From a virus, in the IMG/VR virus record IMGVR_UViG_3300035128_000047, positions 1 through 31,305 of that record: a DNA stretch of 31,305 bases; one strand, 5' to 3'. Shown here piece by piece: positions 11,577-19,818 of this stretch. Position 1 is the stretch's first letter. Each line of letters opens with the position of its first letter. The position numbers were made by a program, and so were the translations under genes. Under the pieces are notes generated by a model. That model saw nothing but the letters and a program-made list of their open reading frames with translations. It searched no databases and was not told the origin of the DNA.

Positions 11577-13246
11577 TGGAGTTTAGGGCTGAGGCGTATG
11601 TGGATGGGGTGTTGAGTGGGGAGGTGGTGGCTTGCCGGTGGGTGCGGCTGGCTTGTGAGCGGCATCGGCGGGATTTGGCGGAGGGGGCGGGGCGGGGGTT
11701 GTGGTTTGATGAGGGGGCGGCGAAGGTGGCGATTGCGTTTTTTGGGCTGTTGCGGCATTGGAAGGGGGAGTGGGCGGGGCGGCCGGTGGTGTTGGAACCG
11801 TGGCAGCAGTTTATTGTGTGGAGTTTATTTGGGTGGAAGCGGGCGGATGGGACGCGCCGGTTTAGGACGGGGTATTTGGAGGTGGCGCGGAAGAATGGGA
11901 AGACGACGCTGGCGGCGGGGATTGGGCTGTTTTTGGTGACGGTGGATGGGGAGCCGGGGGCGGAGGTGTATTCGGCAGCGACTAAAAAGGCGCAGGCGAA
12001 GATTGCGCATACGGATGCGAAGGAGATGCTGAAGCAGTCTCCTAAGTTGCAGGAGGTGTTGTCGTTTTACCGGGATAATATTCATAATGTGGAGTCGTCT
12101 TCTAAGTTTGAGCCGCTGGGCCGGGATTCGGATAGTTTGGATGGGTTGAATGTGCATGGGGTGATTGCGGATGAGGTTCATGCGTGGAAAGGGGGAGGGA
12201 TGTGGGATGTGTTGGAGACGGCTACGGGGAGCCGACGGCAGCCGTTGTTGTTGGCGATTACGACGGCGGGGTTTGATCGGCAGTCGTTTTGTTTTGGGCT
12301 GCATGATTATGCGGAGAAGGTGGTGAGTGGGGCGGTGGAGGATGATTCGTTTTTTGGGATGATTTTTGGGTTGGATGAGGGGGATGATTGGGAGGATGAG
12401 GGGGTGTGGTTGAAGGCGAATCCGAATTTGGGGGTGAGTAAGAAGATTGAGGATATGCGCCGGTTGGCGAAGCGGGCTAAGGAGATGCCGGGGCGGTTGT
12501 TTGCGTTTTTACGGCTGCATTTGAGTGTGTGGACGCAGGCGGATAGTCGGTGGATTAGCCGAGATCGGTGGGATGCGTGTGGAGCGGCTCCGCTGCCGAG
12601 TGAGGAAGTGTTGGCGGGGCGGCGGTGTTGGGGGGCGTTGGATTTGAGTAATACGCTGGATGTGACGGCGTGGGTGTTGGTGTTTGAGCCGGTGGTGGAG
12701 GATGAGCCGTTTTGGGTGTTGCCCCGGTTTTTTATACCGGAGGAGAATATCAGGGAGCGGGTGAAGCGGGATCGGGTACCGTTTGATGTTTGGGTGGCGC
12801 AGGGGTTGGTGATGGCGACGCCGGGTAATGTGGTGGATTATGATTTTATTGAGTTTCAGGTGTTGGAGGATGCGGGGATGTTTGATTTGGCGGAGGTGGC
12901 GTTTGATCCGTGGAATGCTACGAGTGTGACGAATCATTTGGGGAGTGAGGGGATAGTGGTGGTGGAGTTTCGGCAGGGATTTGTGAGTATGAATCCGGCG
13001 ATGAAGGCGTTGGAGGTGGCCGTGGCAGAGGGGCGGATTGGGCATGGGGGGAACCAGGTGTTGACGTGGATGGCGGATAATTTGGTGGCGCGGCAGGACC
13101 CGGCCGGGAATTTGAAGCCGGATAAGGAACGAAGCCGGGAGAAGATTGATGGGGTGGTGGCGTTGATTATGGCTTATTACCGGGCGGTGTTGGGGGGAGG
13201 GAGTAGGGCGAGTGTGTATGAGGAGCGGGGGATAAGAGGGGTTTGA
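11576..13246 (+). CDS. terL: Terminase large subunit
   Basis: The product is 556 aa, usual for HK97-type TerL. The N-terminal ATPase has an adenine-binding EPWQQF, Walker A ARKNGKTT (about 104-111), Walker B VIADEVH (about 196-202) and a coupling motif LLLAITTAGFD. The C-terminal RNase-H-like nuclease has its first aspartate in GALDLSNTLDVTAW and later acids near EVAFDPWNAT. It translocates DNA into the prohead and cuts it. ATG 11576 overlaps the preceding TGA. A TTG at 11561 was rejected. The first heptamer of a composite repeat overlaps the last base pairs of the stop codon region. Confidence 0.95.
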   Translation: MEFRAEAYVDGVLSGEVVACRWVRLACERHRRDLAEGAGRGLWFDEGAAKVAIAFFGLLRHWKGEWAGRPVVLEPWQQFIVWSLFGWKRADGTRRFRTGYLEVARKNGKTTLAAGIGLFLVTVDGEPGAEVYSAATKKAQAKIAHTDAKEMLKQSPKLQEVLSFYRDNIHNVESSSKFEPLGRDSDSLDGLNVHGVIADEVHAWKGGGMWDVLETATGSRRQPLLLAITTAGFDRQSFCFGLHDYAEKVVSGAVEDDSFFGMIFGLDEGDDWEDEGVWLKANPNLGVSKKIEDMRRLAKRAKEMPGRLFAFLRLHLSVWTQADSRWISRDRWDACGAAPLPSEEVLAGRRCWGALDLSNTLDVTAWVLVFEPVVEDEPFWVLPRFFIPEENIRERVKRDRVPFDVWVAQGLVMATPGNVVDYDFIEFQVLEDAGMFDLAEVAFDPWNATSVTNHLGSEGIVVVEFRQGFVSMNPAMKALEVAVAEGRIGHGGNQVLTWMADNLVARQDPAGNLKPDKERSREKIDGVVALIMAYYRAVLGGGSRASVYEERGIRGV

Positions 13247-13319
13247 TTTACGATTGTCGATTTACGATTTACGATTGGGTGTCACTGGGCTGCTGGGTTT
13301 TTTAAGCTGCTGGATGACT
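13245..13319. repeat. Composite repeat: five GATTTAC heptamers plus 39-bp palindrome
   Basis: Five heptamers in exact register (GATTTAC, GATTGTC, GATTTAC, GATTTAC, GATTGGG; 13245-13279) start inside the large-terminase stop codon. The palindrome from 13280 (TGTCAC...CTGGATGAC, centre GGGTTTTTTAAGC) follows without a gap. The heptamer order is the same as at 26440. Confidence 0.85.
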
Positions 13320-13333
13320 GTGGATAGGTGATT

Positions 13334-13636
13334 ATGAATGAGAGACCGATTTTGATGAGTGGGGAGATGGTGAGGGCTTATTTGGCTGGGTTGAAGACGG
13401 TGACGCGGCGGGTGATACGGCCGCAGCCGGAGTTTTTGGGAAATGGTTGGCCTCTGCGGAAGGTCCAGGGTGGATATGTTCATCATGATTGTCCGTATGG
13501 GGTGGCGGGGGATCGGTTGTGGTTTCGGGAGGCGTGGCGGGCGGCGTGGTGTTGGGATAAATTGAGGCCATCTGATTTGGATGAGGATGCACAGGTGTGG
13601 TACGAGGCGGGTGGAAGGATGAGGGATGAAGGATGA
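13334..13636 (+). CDS. Truncated ASCH-like phage protein
   Basis: The product is 100 aa. RPILMSGEMVRAYLAGLKTVTRRVI...CPYGVAGDRLWFREAW is the N-terminal signature of a common phage family distantly like ASCH/PUA RNA-binding domains. That family normally continues to around 200 residues. Here the frame ends just after WYEAGGRMRDEG, in a GGATGA-type heptamer repeat that supplies the stop and the start of the next gene. It is probably a C-terminally truncated, possibly non-functional copy. AGG 6 nt before ATG 13334. Confidence 0.65.
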   Translation: MNERPILMSGEMVRAYLAGLKTVTRRVIRPQPEFLGNGWPLRKVQGGYVHHDCPYGVAGDRLWFREAWRAAWCWDKLRPSDLDEDAQVWYEAGGRMRDEG

Positions 13637-13640
13637 GGGA
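13612..13640. repeat. GGATGAA-type heptamer array at a gene boundary
   Basis: Four units of GGATGAG/GGATGAA, similar to the array at 601-628 but without a palindrome. It supplies the end of the ASCH-like frame and the start of the next one, and so appears to have cut the first gene short. Confidence 0.65.
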
Positions 13641-13968
13641 TGAAAATTGGAAGTGGATTGATGGGTTTATGCCGATTAAGGCGGAGGACGTGAAGGCGCG
13701 GGTGGCGGAGATTGGGGCGCAGATGGTAAGGCGGGCGTGGGAGGTGGTGGAGCGGTTTCATGTAGGGTCGATTACGGATGATTATTTAAATCATGATATT
13801 TCTTTGGCGGAGTATGAAACGGCCGTTGGTCAAATTTACCGGGTGCTTGAGGAGATGGAACCGGAGCAATTAATTGAGGAGGCGAGAGGGTTGGGGGAAA
13901 CTTTCCGAAGTTTATTTTTGTCTGGTGATGATATAGAGGCCCGGTTGGATGTGATGGGTTTGGGTTGA
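13633..13968 (+). CDS. Hypothetical helical protein
   Basis: The product is 111 aa and mostly helical (KAEDVKARVAEIGAQMVRRAWEVVERF, then SLAEYETAVGQIYRVLEEMEPEQLIEEA). It starts in an ATGA overlap inside the heptamer array, so its first residues (MRDEN) are repeat-derived and the original start may be lost; ATG 13669 is an internal alternative. Family not recognised. Confidence 0.55.
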   Translation: MRDENWKWIDGFMPIKAEDVKARVAEIGAQMVRRAWEVVERFHVGSITDDYLNHDISLAEYETAVGQIYRVLEEMEPEQLIEEARGLGETFRSLFLSGDDIEARLDVMGLG

Positions 13969-14166
13969 ATGAGCAAGGATGATTCGGTGGTGAGGCTGAG
14001 GGTGAGTGATGGGGATGGTGGGCAGAAGGGGGTGGATTTGTTGCCGTCGGATTATCTTTTGGTGAGGCGGGAGGCGTTGTTGATTGAGTTGGGGTGGTTG
14101 GAGGAGGAGTTGTTGCGGCGGAGGTTGATTAAAAGGGGGCGGCTGTTGCCAGCGCGGAGGCGGTGA
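13969..14166 (+). CDS. Small basic coiled-coil protein
   Basis: The product is 65 aa: a polar N-terminus (SKDDSVVRLRVSDGDGG) and a long amphipathic, Leu/Arg-rich helix (REALLIELGWLEEELLRRRLIKRGRLLPARRR). It begins directly after the preceding stop. It could be a small regulatory or DNA-associated peptide. Family not recognised. Confidence 0.5.
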   Translation: MSKDDSVVRLRVSDGDGGQKGVDLLPSDYLLVRREALLIELGWLEEELLRRRLIKRGRLLPARRR

Positions 14167-14194
14167 CAACAACGGATAGGAGGAATGAACGAAT

Positions 14195-14524
14195 ATGGTT
14201 TGGTTGAAGGATTTTTATGTGGATGAGGTGCGGATGTTGGTTGATAGGAATGAGAATGGAGAGTTGGATGCAGTACAGGAGAGTTTTTTGCTTGGCTGGG
14301 TTAATGGGGCTGTGTTGCATTTTGATTCGTTGGGAATTAGTACGGATGTGAGTGGGTTGAGGGAGACGGAGGTGGTGAAGTATTTTGGGCATGAGTTGTA
14401 TGGGGGAAATGGGTTGATGCGATGGTGGCGGTGTTTGTGTGGTGCGGGGACCGGATTTGGTTTGGGGTTGCTCCATTTGTTTGGCATGACGACGAATTGT
14501 ATGAGCTTGGCTTTGGTGAGGTGA
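14195..14524 (+). CDS. Hypothetical protein
   Basis: 109 aa with AGGAGG 10 nt before ATG 14195 (position about 14179-14184). Its first 75 residues look genuine (VWLKDFYVDEVRMLVDRNENGELDAVQESFLLGWVNGAVLHFDSLGI). The last 35 (LMRWWRCLCGAGTGFGLGLLHLFGM) are of shadow-like composition where another frame (14422-14622) starts, so a frameshift near 14410 in this or a parental genome is possible. DRNENGELD resembles an EF-hand loop. Confidence 0.5.
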   Translation: MVWLKDFYVDEVRMLVDRNENGELDAVQESFLLGWVNGAVLHFDSLGISTDVSGLRETEVVKYFGHELYGGNGLMRWWRCLCGAGTGFGLGLLHLFGMTTNCMSLALVR

Positions 14525-14622
14525 TTTGGCGCAATGGTCGATGGTATAAGAAGTGGACTGGGTGGCGGGTTTCTGAGGATGATAGACGGTTGCCTTTTGT
14601 CACCATAAAGGCGGAGAGTTGA
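14422..14622 (+). CDS. Small Trp-rich hypothetical protein
   Basis: The product is 66 aa: VWCGDRIWFGVAPFVWHDDELYELGFGEVIWRNGRWYKKWTGWRV. It overlaps the end of the previous frame by about 100 bp. The regular alternation of hydrophobic and charged residues suggests a real small beta protein. There is no clear Shine-Dalgarno. Its stop lies within the -35 of the next promoter. Confidence 0.45.
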   Translation: MVAVFVWCGDRIWFGVAPFVWHDDELYELGFGEVIWRNGRWYKKWTGWRVSEDDRRLPFVTIKAES

Positions 14623-14648
14623 CAAATAGATGAGAATCAATATATGAT
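14619..14648 (+). promoter_or_regulatory. Near-consensus promoter ahead of the head operon
   Basis: TTGACA (14619-14624), an 18-bp spacer, TATGAT (14643-14648). It shares TTGACAAAT and TATGAT with the promoter at 2875. Transcription should begin near 14655 and meet a strong terminator after about 60 nt. Confidence 0.7.
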
Positions 14649-14654
14649 AGATGG

Positions 14655-14722
14655 AAATTGAATCTCGCTGTAGGGTTTCCACGGCGCAGAAGGCATGATG
14701 CCATTCTGCGCCGTTTTTGTTT
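14655..14722 (+). ncRNA. Short leader RNA between promoter and terminator
   Basis: From the predicted start near 14655 to the terminator U tract, an RNA of about 64 nt would accumulate unless polymerase is made to read through. No reading frame fits. The arrangement is like lambda pR'-6S RNA-tR', where the Q protein permits late expression, or like HK022 put leaders. It is inferred from the promoter and terminator only. Confidence 0.4.
14682..14722 (+). terminator. Strong intrinsic terminator before the portal operon
   Basis: CGGCGCAGAA (14682-14691) pairs with TTCTGCGCCG (14704-14713), extended by an inner GGCA-TGA-TGCC hairpin with one bulged A, followed by TTTTTGTTT. It overlaps the approach to the next gene (ATG 14723), so head-gene transcription from the upstream promoter must pass it. 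Confidence 0.8.
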
Positions 14723-14890
14723 ATGGATAGGTTTGACGTTCTTTTTTTGTTGGGTTTGGTGATGGTTGGCTGGGGCTTGTACCTGGTCTATCCGCCGTTG
14801 GCGCTGATTGTGCCGGGGGTGGTGTTGGGGGTGGTGGGCCTGGTCGGTGCCAGTAGTCGGGCTGCTAGTGCTAGAGGCGGGGAGGGCTGA
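14723..14890 (+). CDS. 55-aa two-helix membrane peptide upstream of the portal
   Basis: MDRFDVLFLLGLVMVGWGLYLVYPPLALIVPGVVLGVVGLVGASS has two hydrophobic helices with a YPP turn, then a short polar tail (RAASARGGEG). It is coupled to the portal gene by a TGATG overlap. Small membrane proteins of this size occur ahead of portal genes in other siphoviruses of unknown function. A holin role cannot be excluded, but the position is unusual for one. Confidence 0.65.
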   Translation: MDRFDVLFLLGLVMVGWGLYLVYPPLALIVPGVVLGVVGLVGASSRAASARGGEG

Positions 14891-16932
14891 TGGGCGTTTT
14901 ATCTAAGATTTTTGAGCGGCGTGATTGGAAGTTGAGCAGTGTGCCTGACTCTGTGTGGCGGAGTTGGGGGGTGAATGTGGTGAGTGATGCGGGGGTGACG
15001 GTGACGCCGACGACGGCAATGAGTTATACGGCCGTTTATGCCTGCGTCCGCATTTTGGCGGAGAGTGTGGCAAGTTTGCCGCTGTTGGTGTTTGAGCGGT
15101 TGCCAGATGGAGGGAAGCGGCGGGCGGAGGGGTATCCTATTTTTCCGGTGTTGCATACGAAGGCGAATCCTGAGATGACGGCGTTTGAGCTTTGGGAGGC
15201 GCTGTTGGGGCATGTGTTGGTGTGGGGGAATGGGTATGCGTATGTGGAGTATGGCCGGGCGGGATGGCCTGTAGAACTGTGGCCGCTGCTGCCGAATAAG
15301 ACGCAGCCGATGAGACGGCCGGATTATTCGTTGGTGTATCGGTATTCTTCGGAGAAGCTGGGGGTGGTGGATTTTGAGCCGTACCAGGTGTTACATTTGC
15401 GGGGGTTGGGGTTTGATGGGCTGATGGGGTATTCGCCGATTACGTTGGCGCGGCAGGCGGTGGGGCTGGGGCTGGCGGCGGAGGAGTTTGGGGCGCGTTT
15501 TTTTGGGAATGATGCGCGGCCGGGTGGGGTGTTGAAGCATCCGGGTACGCTGAGTGACCCGGCGCATGAGCGGTTGAAGGCGAGTTGGGAGGCACGGCAT
15601 GGGGGACTGGATAAGAGCCATCGGACGGCGATTTTGGAGGAGGGGTTGGAGTATCAGGAGATTGGGTTGCCGCCGGAGGATGCGCAGTTTTTGGAGACGC
15701 GGAAGTTTCAGGTGCAGGAGATTGCGCGAATTTTCCGGGTGCCACCGCATATGCTAGCGGATTTGGATCGGGCGACGTTTTCTAATATTGAGCATCAGTC
15801 TATTCAGTTTGTGACGCATACGCTGCGGCCGTGGTTGGTGCGGATTGAGAAGATGTTGAATTCGCATTTGATTCCTGAGGAGGATCGGAAGCGGTATTTT
15901 GCTGAGTTTTTGGTGGATGGGTTGCTGCGGGGGGATATTGGGGCGCGGTATGCGGCGTATGCGCAGGGGCGGCAGAATGGGTGGTTGAGCGCCAACGATA
16001 TTCGCCGAAGTGAGAATATGAATCCGATTGAAGGGGGAGATGAGTATTTGGTGCCGCTGAATATGATACCGGCCAGCCAGGTGTCGTCGTTGGGGGTGGG
16101 CAGCGGGGAGCGGGCGTTGAGGTCCGCTGAAGGATCGCCGGATGTGGCGATAACGTCAGGGTTGGTGGGGACGGCCGAACGGTTGGAGATTCGGACGGCC
16201 GATTTGGAGGGGCGGCAGCTGGCGGCGGCGGTGGCGCGGCGGCGGCTGGCGCTGGCGTTTGTGGGGCAGTTTGCGGAGGTGGCGGGGCGAGTGCTGCGGC
16301 GGGAGGCGAATGATGTGGGGAACCAGGCGCAGAAGTTGATCCCCCGCAGTGTGGATGATTTTAAGCGGTGGAGTGTTGATTTTTACCGTGATTTTCAGGG
16401 GGTGGTGGCGGAGCAGTTCCGGCCGGTGATGCGAGGGTATGGGCAGCTTGTGAGTGAGGCGGCGGCTGAGGAGGTGGGGGCGGGGGCGATCAGTGAGTCT
16501 AATTTGGAACGGTTTGTGGGGGATTATGCGGCGGCGTATGCGGCGCGGCATGTGGCGCGGAGCCAGAAGCAGTTGAATGGTGTGTTGTCGATTGAGGAGC
16601 CGTTGGAGTCGCTGGAGGATTTGTTTGGGATTTGGCGGGAGGAACGGCCGGAGGAGGTGGGGCAGGGGGAGAGTAGCCGGGAGGGGAATGCGGTGGCGAA
16701 GTGGGTTTATGTGGGGGCGTTGATTCGCTTTTTCCGGTGGGTGCATGTGGGGAAGAGTTGCCCGTTTTGCCGGGGGCTGCATGGGCGGATTGTGGGGATT
16801 GAGCAAAATTTTTTGGATGCGGGGGTGGATTTTCAGCCGGAGGGGGCGGAGACGGTGTTACGGCCGTCGCGGAATGTGGGGCATCCTCCGGCGCATAAGG
16901 GTTGTGATTGTTTGATTGTGGCGAGTAGGTGA
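14890..16932 (+). CDS. Portal protein fused to a MuF-like minor head domain
   Basis: The product is 680 aa. Residues 1-400 are an HK97-type portal: AVYACVRILAESVASLPL, GYAYVEY, LRGLGFDGLMGYSPI, FQVQEIARIFRVPPHML and SNIEHQSIQFVTHTLRPWLVRIEKML are typical. Residues about 420-680 are a second domain that is mostly helical and ends with a cysteine/histidine cluster (KSCPFCRGLHGRIVG ... GHPPAHKGCDCLIVA), the hallmark of Mu gpF/SPP1 gp7-like minor head proteins. The portal is the DNA channel and prohead vertex; the MuF-like protein enters the capsid. Fusing them fixes their stoichiometry at 1:1 unless cleaved. The linker at about residues 395-420 is the likely cleavage or hinge region. Confidence 0.9.
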   Translation: MGVLSKIFERRDWKLSSVPDSVWRSWGVNVVSDAGVTVTPTTAMSYTAVYACVRILAESVASLPLLVFERLPDGGKRRAEGYPIFPVLHTKANPEMTAFELWEALLGHVLVWGNGYAYVEYGRAGWPVELWPLLPNKTQPMRRPDYSLVYRYSSEKLGVVDFEPYQVLHLRGLGFDGLMGYSPITLARQAVGLGLAAEEFGARFFGNDARPGGVLKHPGTLSDPAHERLKASWEARHGGLDKSHRTAILEEGLEYQEIGLPPEDAQFLETRKFQVQEIARIFRVPPHMLADLDRATFSNIEHQSIQFVTHTLRPWLVRIEKMLNSHLIPEEDRKRYFAEFLVDGLLRGDIGARYAAYAQGRQNGWLSANDIRRSENMNPIEGGDEYLVPLNMIPASQVSSLGVGSGERALRSAEGSPDVAITSGLVGTAERLEIRTADLEGRQLAAAVARRRLALAFVGQFAEVAGRVLRREANDVGNQAQKLIPRSVDDFKRWSVDFYRDFQGVVAEQFRPVMRGYGQLVSEAAAEEVGAGAISESNLERFVGDYAAAYAARHVARSQKQLNGVLSIEEPLESLEDLFGIWREERPEEVGQGESSREGNAVAKWVYVGALIRFFRWVHVGKSCPFCRGLHGRIVGIEQNFLDAGVDFQPEGAETVLRPSRNVGHPPAHKGCDCLIVASR

Positions 16933-16937
16933 GTGTG

Positions 16938-17048
16938 ATGGCTGATGAAGTAATTCGGGTTGAAGTTGATCTGACTGAGGATCATTGGATGAATTGTGGG
17001 AAGAAGAGCATGGGCCAAAAGTTAGAATTGTCGGGCTTGGCTTTTTAG
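16938..17048 (+). CDS. Possible 36-aa peptide
   Basis: MADEVIRVEVDLTEDHWMNCGK, then KSMGQKLELSGLAF. It fills the gap between the portal fusion and the DUF5662 gene, with the stop one base before a GTG of the next frame. The Shine-Dalgarno is poor (GGTGAG). It may be a real small gene or a fragment. Confidence 0.35.
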   Translation: MADEVIRVEVDLTEDHWMNCGKKSMGQKLELSGLAF

Positions 17049-17057
17049 GTGATACGA

Positions 17058-17642
17058 ATGATTGATGTGAATGATGAGGCTCAGATTCAGGCGTTTCGGC
17101 AGCAGAAGTTGAGGGACGGCATGGAGCCGGGGTTGTTGGATGCTTATTTGGGGGCGTTGGTGGTGCACATTCGGTATGTGCAGGAGGCGGGGCGGATGAT
17201 TGGGGTGGGGTTTGAGCAGTTGATGGCCCATGACCAGTCGAAGTTTTCTGAGGAGGAGTTTGAGGCGTATGCGGAGCAGCATTGGGGCAGTGGGGAGAAT
17301 GATGCGGAATATGCGTTGGCGTGGCTGCATCATCTTCATTTGAATCCTCATCATTGGAATCATTGGATTTTCCCGAAGGATTTCACGCCGGAGGGGGCGA
17401 ATGTGGAGAATGGGGTGGCGCGGATGCCGGAGCATTTTGCGTTGGAGATGGCGGCAGATTGGATGGGGGCGAATAAGGCGTATCAGGATACATGGGATGT
17501 GGGGGCGTGGTTGAGTGAGAAGATGTCTACGATTTGGCTGCATTCGGAAACGGCCGAATATCTCAACGGTGTTCTAACCGATCTGGGGTATGGGGATGTG
17601 GTGGCGGCCGGGCAGTGGGCGCATGAGTTGGGGAGTGAGTGA
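17058..17642 (+). CDS. DUF5662-type histidine-rich protein
   Basis: The product is 194 aa. The pattern HIRYVQEAG, AHDQSKFSEEEF, WLHHLHLNPHHWNHWIF and MPEHFALEMAADWMGANKAY (conserved His and Asp resembling an HD-like metal site) matches the phage DUF5662 family. The biochemical role is not known; the residues suggest a metal-dependent hydrolase. AGGTGAT about 6 nt before ATG 17058 is preferred over GTG 17049. Its place between portal and protease, where structural genes are otherwise contiguous, suggests an inserted accessory gene. Confidence 0.75.
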   Translation: MIDVNDEAQIQAFRQQKLRDGMEPGLLDAYLGALVVHIRYVQEAGRMIGVGFEQLMAHDQSKFSEEEFEAYAEQHWGSGENDAEYALAWLHHLHLNPHHWNHWIFPKDFTPEGANVENGVARMPEHFALEMAADWMGANKAYQDTWDVGAWLSEKMSTIWLHSETAEYLNGVLTDLGYGDVVAAGQWAHELGSE

Positions 17643-17650
17643 GGTTGATT

Positions 17651-18394
17651 ATGAGTAGCAAACAAAAATTTGGATTTGAGCGGCGGTATGTGCAGACGGA
17701 GATGCGGATAGATGGGCAGGGGCGGATTGAAGGACATGCGGCCGTTTTTAATGAGTGGAGCCAGGATTTGGGGGGCTTTCGGGAGCGTGTCCGGCGGGGG
17801 GCGTTTACAAAGACGTTGGGGGAGGCGGATGTGCGGGCGTTGTTTAATCATGATGCGAATTATGTTTTGGGCCGGAATCGAGCGGGAACGCTGGAGTTGA
17901 GCCAGGATGATACAGGGCTTTATTTCCGGGCCACGCCGCCGGATACGACGTGGGTGGCGGATTTGAAGGTGTCAGTTCGGCGGGGTGATATTAATCAGGG
18001 GAGTTTTGGGTTTGAGGCGGTGCGTGATGATTGGAAGCAGGAGAAGAATGAGGCCGGGGATTGGGAGTCGGAGCGGGAGTTGATTGAGGTGAAGTTGTTT
18101 GATGTGTCGATTGTGACGTTTCCGGCGTATCCACAAACGGCCGTTGGCATTCGCAGCCTCTACCACATGCTGCGAAGCGCACATGGGCAGATTGAAGGTT
18201 GGGATGAGGGGGCGTTTGAGCGGACGTTGGAGACGTTGGCACGGGCGGGGGCAATTGAAGTGAGTGGCACGGCCGGGGATAACGGCCGTGATGAAAGTGT
18301 GGCGGATGATGGCGGAGCGCCGGGCCGGGCGGCCCACCCTGCGCTGGATGTTGCCACGGAACGGGCGCGGCTGAGGTTGTTGGCTGCGCTGTAA
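17651..18394 (+). CDS. HK97-family prohead protease
   Basis: The product is 247 aa (peptidase U35). The catalytic histidine is in ALFNHD (H67) and the serine in NQGSFGF (S118), followed by IEVKLFDVSIVTFPAYP, which is typical after the active site. It cleaves the capsid delta domain during maturation. The C-terminal 60 residues are low-complexity and may be self-cleaved. GAGG before ATG 17651 favours this start over GTG 17639. Confidence 0.92.
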   Translation: MSSKQKFGFERRYVQTEMRIDGQGRIEGHAAVFNEWSQDLGGFRERVRRGAFTKTLGEADVRALFNHDANYVLGRNRAGTLELSQDDTGLYFRATPPDTTWVADLKVSVRRGDINQGSFGFEAVRDDWKQEKNEAGDWESERELIEVKLFDVSIVTFPAYPQTAVGIRSLYHMLRSAHGQIEGWDEGAFERTLETLARAGAIEVSGTAGDNGRDESVADDGGAPGRAAHPALDVATERARLRLLAAL

Positions 18395-18417
18395 ATTATG
18401 GATGTAAGGAGATTGAG

Positions 18418-19818
18418 ATGAAAACAGTTTTGAAACTTCGACGCAAACGGGCCGCCTTGATTCAGAAAGCGCGGCATATGATGGATGTGATTGATGAGCG
18501 TGGCGATGGCTTTACCGCTGAGGAGCGGTCGGAGTATGACGGCTATATGGCGGAGATTGAGACGCTGGGCAATGACATCCAGGAACGGGAGCGGCTGGCG
18601 CAGTTGGAAACGGAGTCGGGTGTGAATGGTGACGGCCGTCAGCGCCGGGCGGCATTGCCTCAACCGAATGATGATCCGGCCAGGATTGGTATGGAGGGGC
18701 GTGATATTCGCAATTACTCGTTGCGCCGGGCGATTTATGCGGCCACGCGAAACGATTGGCGGGGCGCTGAGTTGGAGCAGGAGGCGAATGAAGCGGTGGC
18801 GCAGCGCCTGGGTGAACGGCCTCAAGGCTTTTTTGTGCCTGCGGATTGGATGGATACGCGCCAAAGTGTGCGTTATTGGTCTCCACATCGTGGCTTTTTC
18901 TATGCTCGCCAGGAGCAGCGCGATTTGAACGTGGGGACAGCTACGGCCGGGGGCAACCTGGTGGCGACGGACTTACTGGCGTCCAGCTTTATTGACTTGC
19001 TGCGCAACCGGATGGTGCTGCAACAGGCCGGGATTATGATGCTGACGGGGTTGGTGGGGGATGTTGCCATTCCTAAGCAGTCGGGGGCAGCCACATCGTA
19101 CTGGGTGGCGGAAGGGAATGCGCCGACGGAAAGTCAGCAGACGGTGGCGCAGGTGGCGCTGACGCCGCACACGGTGGGAGCCTTCACTGATTTCACGCGG
19201 AAGCTGATGAAGCAGTCTTCTATTGATGTGGAGTTGATGGTACGGAATGACCTGGCGGCGGTGCTGGGGTTGGCGATTGACTATGCCGGGCTGCATGGTG
19301 ATTCTGGTGTGGATGCCAATCAACCGGACGGTGTGGAAACGTTTGCGGATGTGACCAGTGTGGTGGGCGGTGCGGATGGGGATGCTCCGGATTGGGCTGA
19401 TGTGGTGGGGCTGGAAACGGCCGTTGCTCAGGATAACGCAGACATCGGCCGTTTGGCCTACATCACCAATGCCAAAGTGCGCGGCAAGCTGAAGCAAACG
19501 GAGAAGGCGAGCGGCACGGCTCAGTTTGTTTGGGATATGATGGGCGGCAACAACACGCCTCTCAATGGCTACGGAGCCTTCACCACCAACCAGGTGCGCA
19601 GCAACCGCAGTAAAGGATCGGGAACCAACCTCAGCACTATTTTCTTCGGGAACTGGGGTGATTTGGTCCTGGGTATGTGGGGGGTCTTAGATATTCTCGT
19701 TGACCCGTACACGAATTCCACCTCCGGCACCACGCGGGTGGTGGCGTTGCAGGATGTGGATTGGGCCGGACGGCATGATGAGTCGTTTGCGGCTATGTTG
19801 GACGCGGTGACGACGTAG
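18418..19818 (+). CDS. HK97-fold major capsid protein
   Basis: The product is 466 aa. Residues 1-110 are a coiled-coil delta (scaffold-like) domain (LRRKRAALIQKARHMMDVIDERG ... ERERLAQLE). The mature part begins around the middle of residues 110-170, where GGNLVATDLLASSFIDLLRNR, then GAATSYWVAEGNAPTESQQTV, LTPHTVGAFTDFTRKLMKQS and GDWGDLVLGMWG-like segments are typical of the family. AAGGAGATTGAG before ATG is the best Shine-Dalgarno of the region. Codon use is more balanced (less G/T-biased) than in neighbours, as expected for the most expressed gene. Confidence 0.93.
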   Translation: MKTVLKLRRKRAALIQKARHMMDVIDERGDGFTAEERSEYDGYMAEIETLGNDIQERERLAQLETESGVNGDGRQRRAALPQPNDDPARIGMEGRDIRNYSLRRAIYAATRNDWRGAELEQEANEAVAQRLGERPQGFFVPADWMDTRQSVRYWSPHRGFFYARQEQRDLNVGTATAGGNLVATDLLASSFIDLLRNRMVLQQAGIMMLTGLVGDVAIPKQSGAATSYWVAEGNAPTESQQTVAQVALTPHTVGAFTDFTRKLMKQSSIDVELMVRNDLAAVLGLAIDYAGLHGDSGVDANQPDGVETFADVTSVVGGADGDAPDWADVVGLETAVAQDNADIGRLAYITNAKVRGKLKQTEKASGTAQFVWDMMGGNNTPLNGYGAFTTNQVRSNRSKGSGTNLSTIFFGNWGDLVLGMWGVLDILVDPYTNSTSGTTRVVALQDVDWAGRHDESFAAMLDAVTT

